Shown piece by piece: positions 63,471 to 64,000 of a stretch of 64,000 nucleotides of DNA. The first letter of the stretch is position 1. Each line of letters starts with the position of its first letter. The notes beneath the pieces were generated by a model. The model worked only from the letters and a program-made list of their open reading frames with translations. It was not told where the DNA came from and searched no databases. Source of the DNA: Ruegeria halocynthiae. Its GTDB lineage: Bacteria > Pseudomonadota > Alphaproteobacteria > Rhodobacterales > Rhodobacteraceae. The stretch lies in assembly GCF_000743705.1 (NCBI RefSeq), contig NZ_JQEZ01000001.1:240070-304069 (forward strand), in the 5' to 3' direction. The position numbers were made by a program, and so were the translations under genes.

Positions 63471-63953
63471 CCGCTCGCGCAGCGCGGCGTTGACGCGGGG
63501 CGTGACGAATTTCGACACGTCCCCGTCCAGTCGCGCGATCTCTTTGACCAGTTTCGACGCAATCGCCTGATGCCGCGCTTCGGCCATCAAAAACACGGTT
63601 TCGATCGAGTCGTCCAGGACCCGATTCATTCCAACCATCTGAAATTCATATTCAAAATCCGCCACAGCCCGCAGCCCGCGCACGATGATCTGGGCGCCCA
63701 CGTCACGCGCGCAGTTGATCAGCAGGTTTTCAAAAGGATGGGCAACGATTTCCGTTCCGGTCTGCTCGGACAGGTGGGCGCATTCCACCTCTATCATCGC
63801 GACGCGTTCTTCCAACGAGAACAAAGGCCCCTTATCCCGGTTTATCGCGACACCGATTACAAGTTTATCCACCAGGGCCGACGCGCGCCGGATGATGTCG
63901 ATATGACCCAAGGTGATCGGATCAAAAGTTCCGGGATACAATCCAACCCTCAT
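63462..63953 (-). CDS. coaD: Phosphopantetheine adenylyltransferase CoaD
   Basis: Fourth step of CoA synthesis, adenylyl transfer to 4'-phosphopantetheine. The 163-residue product has the nucleotidyltransferase motif YPGTFDPITLGHIDII and IIVRGLRAVADFEYEFQM, with the ISSTxxR-like end replaced by ASKLVKEIARLDG. Start ATG 63953 has AGGAGG 5 bases upstream; the frame is open to the window's last bases. It is convergent with gap2, overlapping by 9 bases. Confidence 0.96.
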   Translation of the reverse strand: MRVGLYPGTFDPITLGHIDIIRRASALVDKLVIGVAINRDKGPLFSLEERVAMIEVECAHLSEQTGTEIVAHPFENLLINCARDVGAQIIVRGLRAVADFEYEFQMVGMNRVLDDSIETVFLMAEARHQAIASKLVKEIARLDGDVSKFVTPRVNAALRERLA

Positions 63954-64000
63954 CAGAGCCTCCTGCGCAATAATATTTCTGCGCAAGCAAACATAACTCT

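Noticed and set aside
1-64000. Search for CRISPR arrays, IS ends, tRNA or rRNA genes
   Set aside because: No regularly spaced repeats, transposase genes, cloverleaf sequences or rRNA segments were seen on reading.

Overview
The window is core chromosome of an alphaproteobacterium of the family Rhodobacteraceae, most likely a marine Roseobacter-group organism (Ruegeria/Phaeobacter-like). Signs of this are the DMSP demethylase gene dmdA next to acuI, a circularly permuted two-piece ssrA with tag ANDNRAPVAVAA, an SspB-alpha type adaptor, DUF1476/DUF4169 proteins, RNase E with a long acidic insertion, a GTA-type holin/muramidase pair, and CceR-like palindromes at glycolytic genes. I see no IS element, prophage head/tail genes, CRISPR array, rRNA or tRNA gene.

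Layout. 1-9014 (minus): envelope and translation cluster frr-uppS-cdsA-dxr-rseP-(42-aa ORF)-bamA-skp-fabZ-lpxA, tightly packed, with lpxA cut by the window edge. 9200-13407 (minus): five genes in one run, DUF2182-DUF1326-DinB-dmdA-acuI, facing a FadR-type regulator at 13494. 14639-18246 (plus): permuted tmRNA gene, SnoaL-like protein, chrB-chrA, and the ssrA-tag adaptor sspB. 18280-21500: secreted orphan, fumC, two small genes and tag. 21507-25841 (minus): class I aldolase, cytochrome P450 plus membrane hydrolase, ccdA. 25947-35311: TusA-like protein, rne, dctD-dctB type two-component system, purQ, purS, marC, purC. 35563-37013: F1-ATPase zeta inhibitor and betaine-homocysteine methyltransferase. 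37019-44940 (minus): enoyl-CoA hydratase, ccmH-ccmF, holin-muramidase, ccmE-argC, murI, acyltransferase. 45020-49685: fused indolepyruvate ferredoxin oxidoreductase, divergent LysR regulator, candidate sRNA. 49797-55687 (plus): MscS channel, purL, bolA with two tiny membrane proteins and grxD. 55688-57230 (minus): MliC-like protein, zapA, coiled-coil ZauP candidate. 57466-63953: transketolase, secreted orphan, DUF808 protein, two gap genes separated by a 47-aa membrane protein, and coaD.

Themes. Sulfur and methyl metabolism (dmdA, acuI, bmt, TusA-like), cytochrome c maturation (ccdA, ccmE, ccmF, ccmH), and central carbon metabolism (fba, gap, gap2, tkt, fumC) recur. fba and both gap genes carry TTAGCGC(T/A)A-type sites, which suggests a shared LacI-family regulator. 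The points most worth follow-up are the DUF2182-DUF1326-DinB genes joined to dmdA, the sigma54-type regulator that lacks GAFTGA, the GTA-like lysis cassette lodged inside the ccm genes, and several unlisted tiny membrane proteins.
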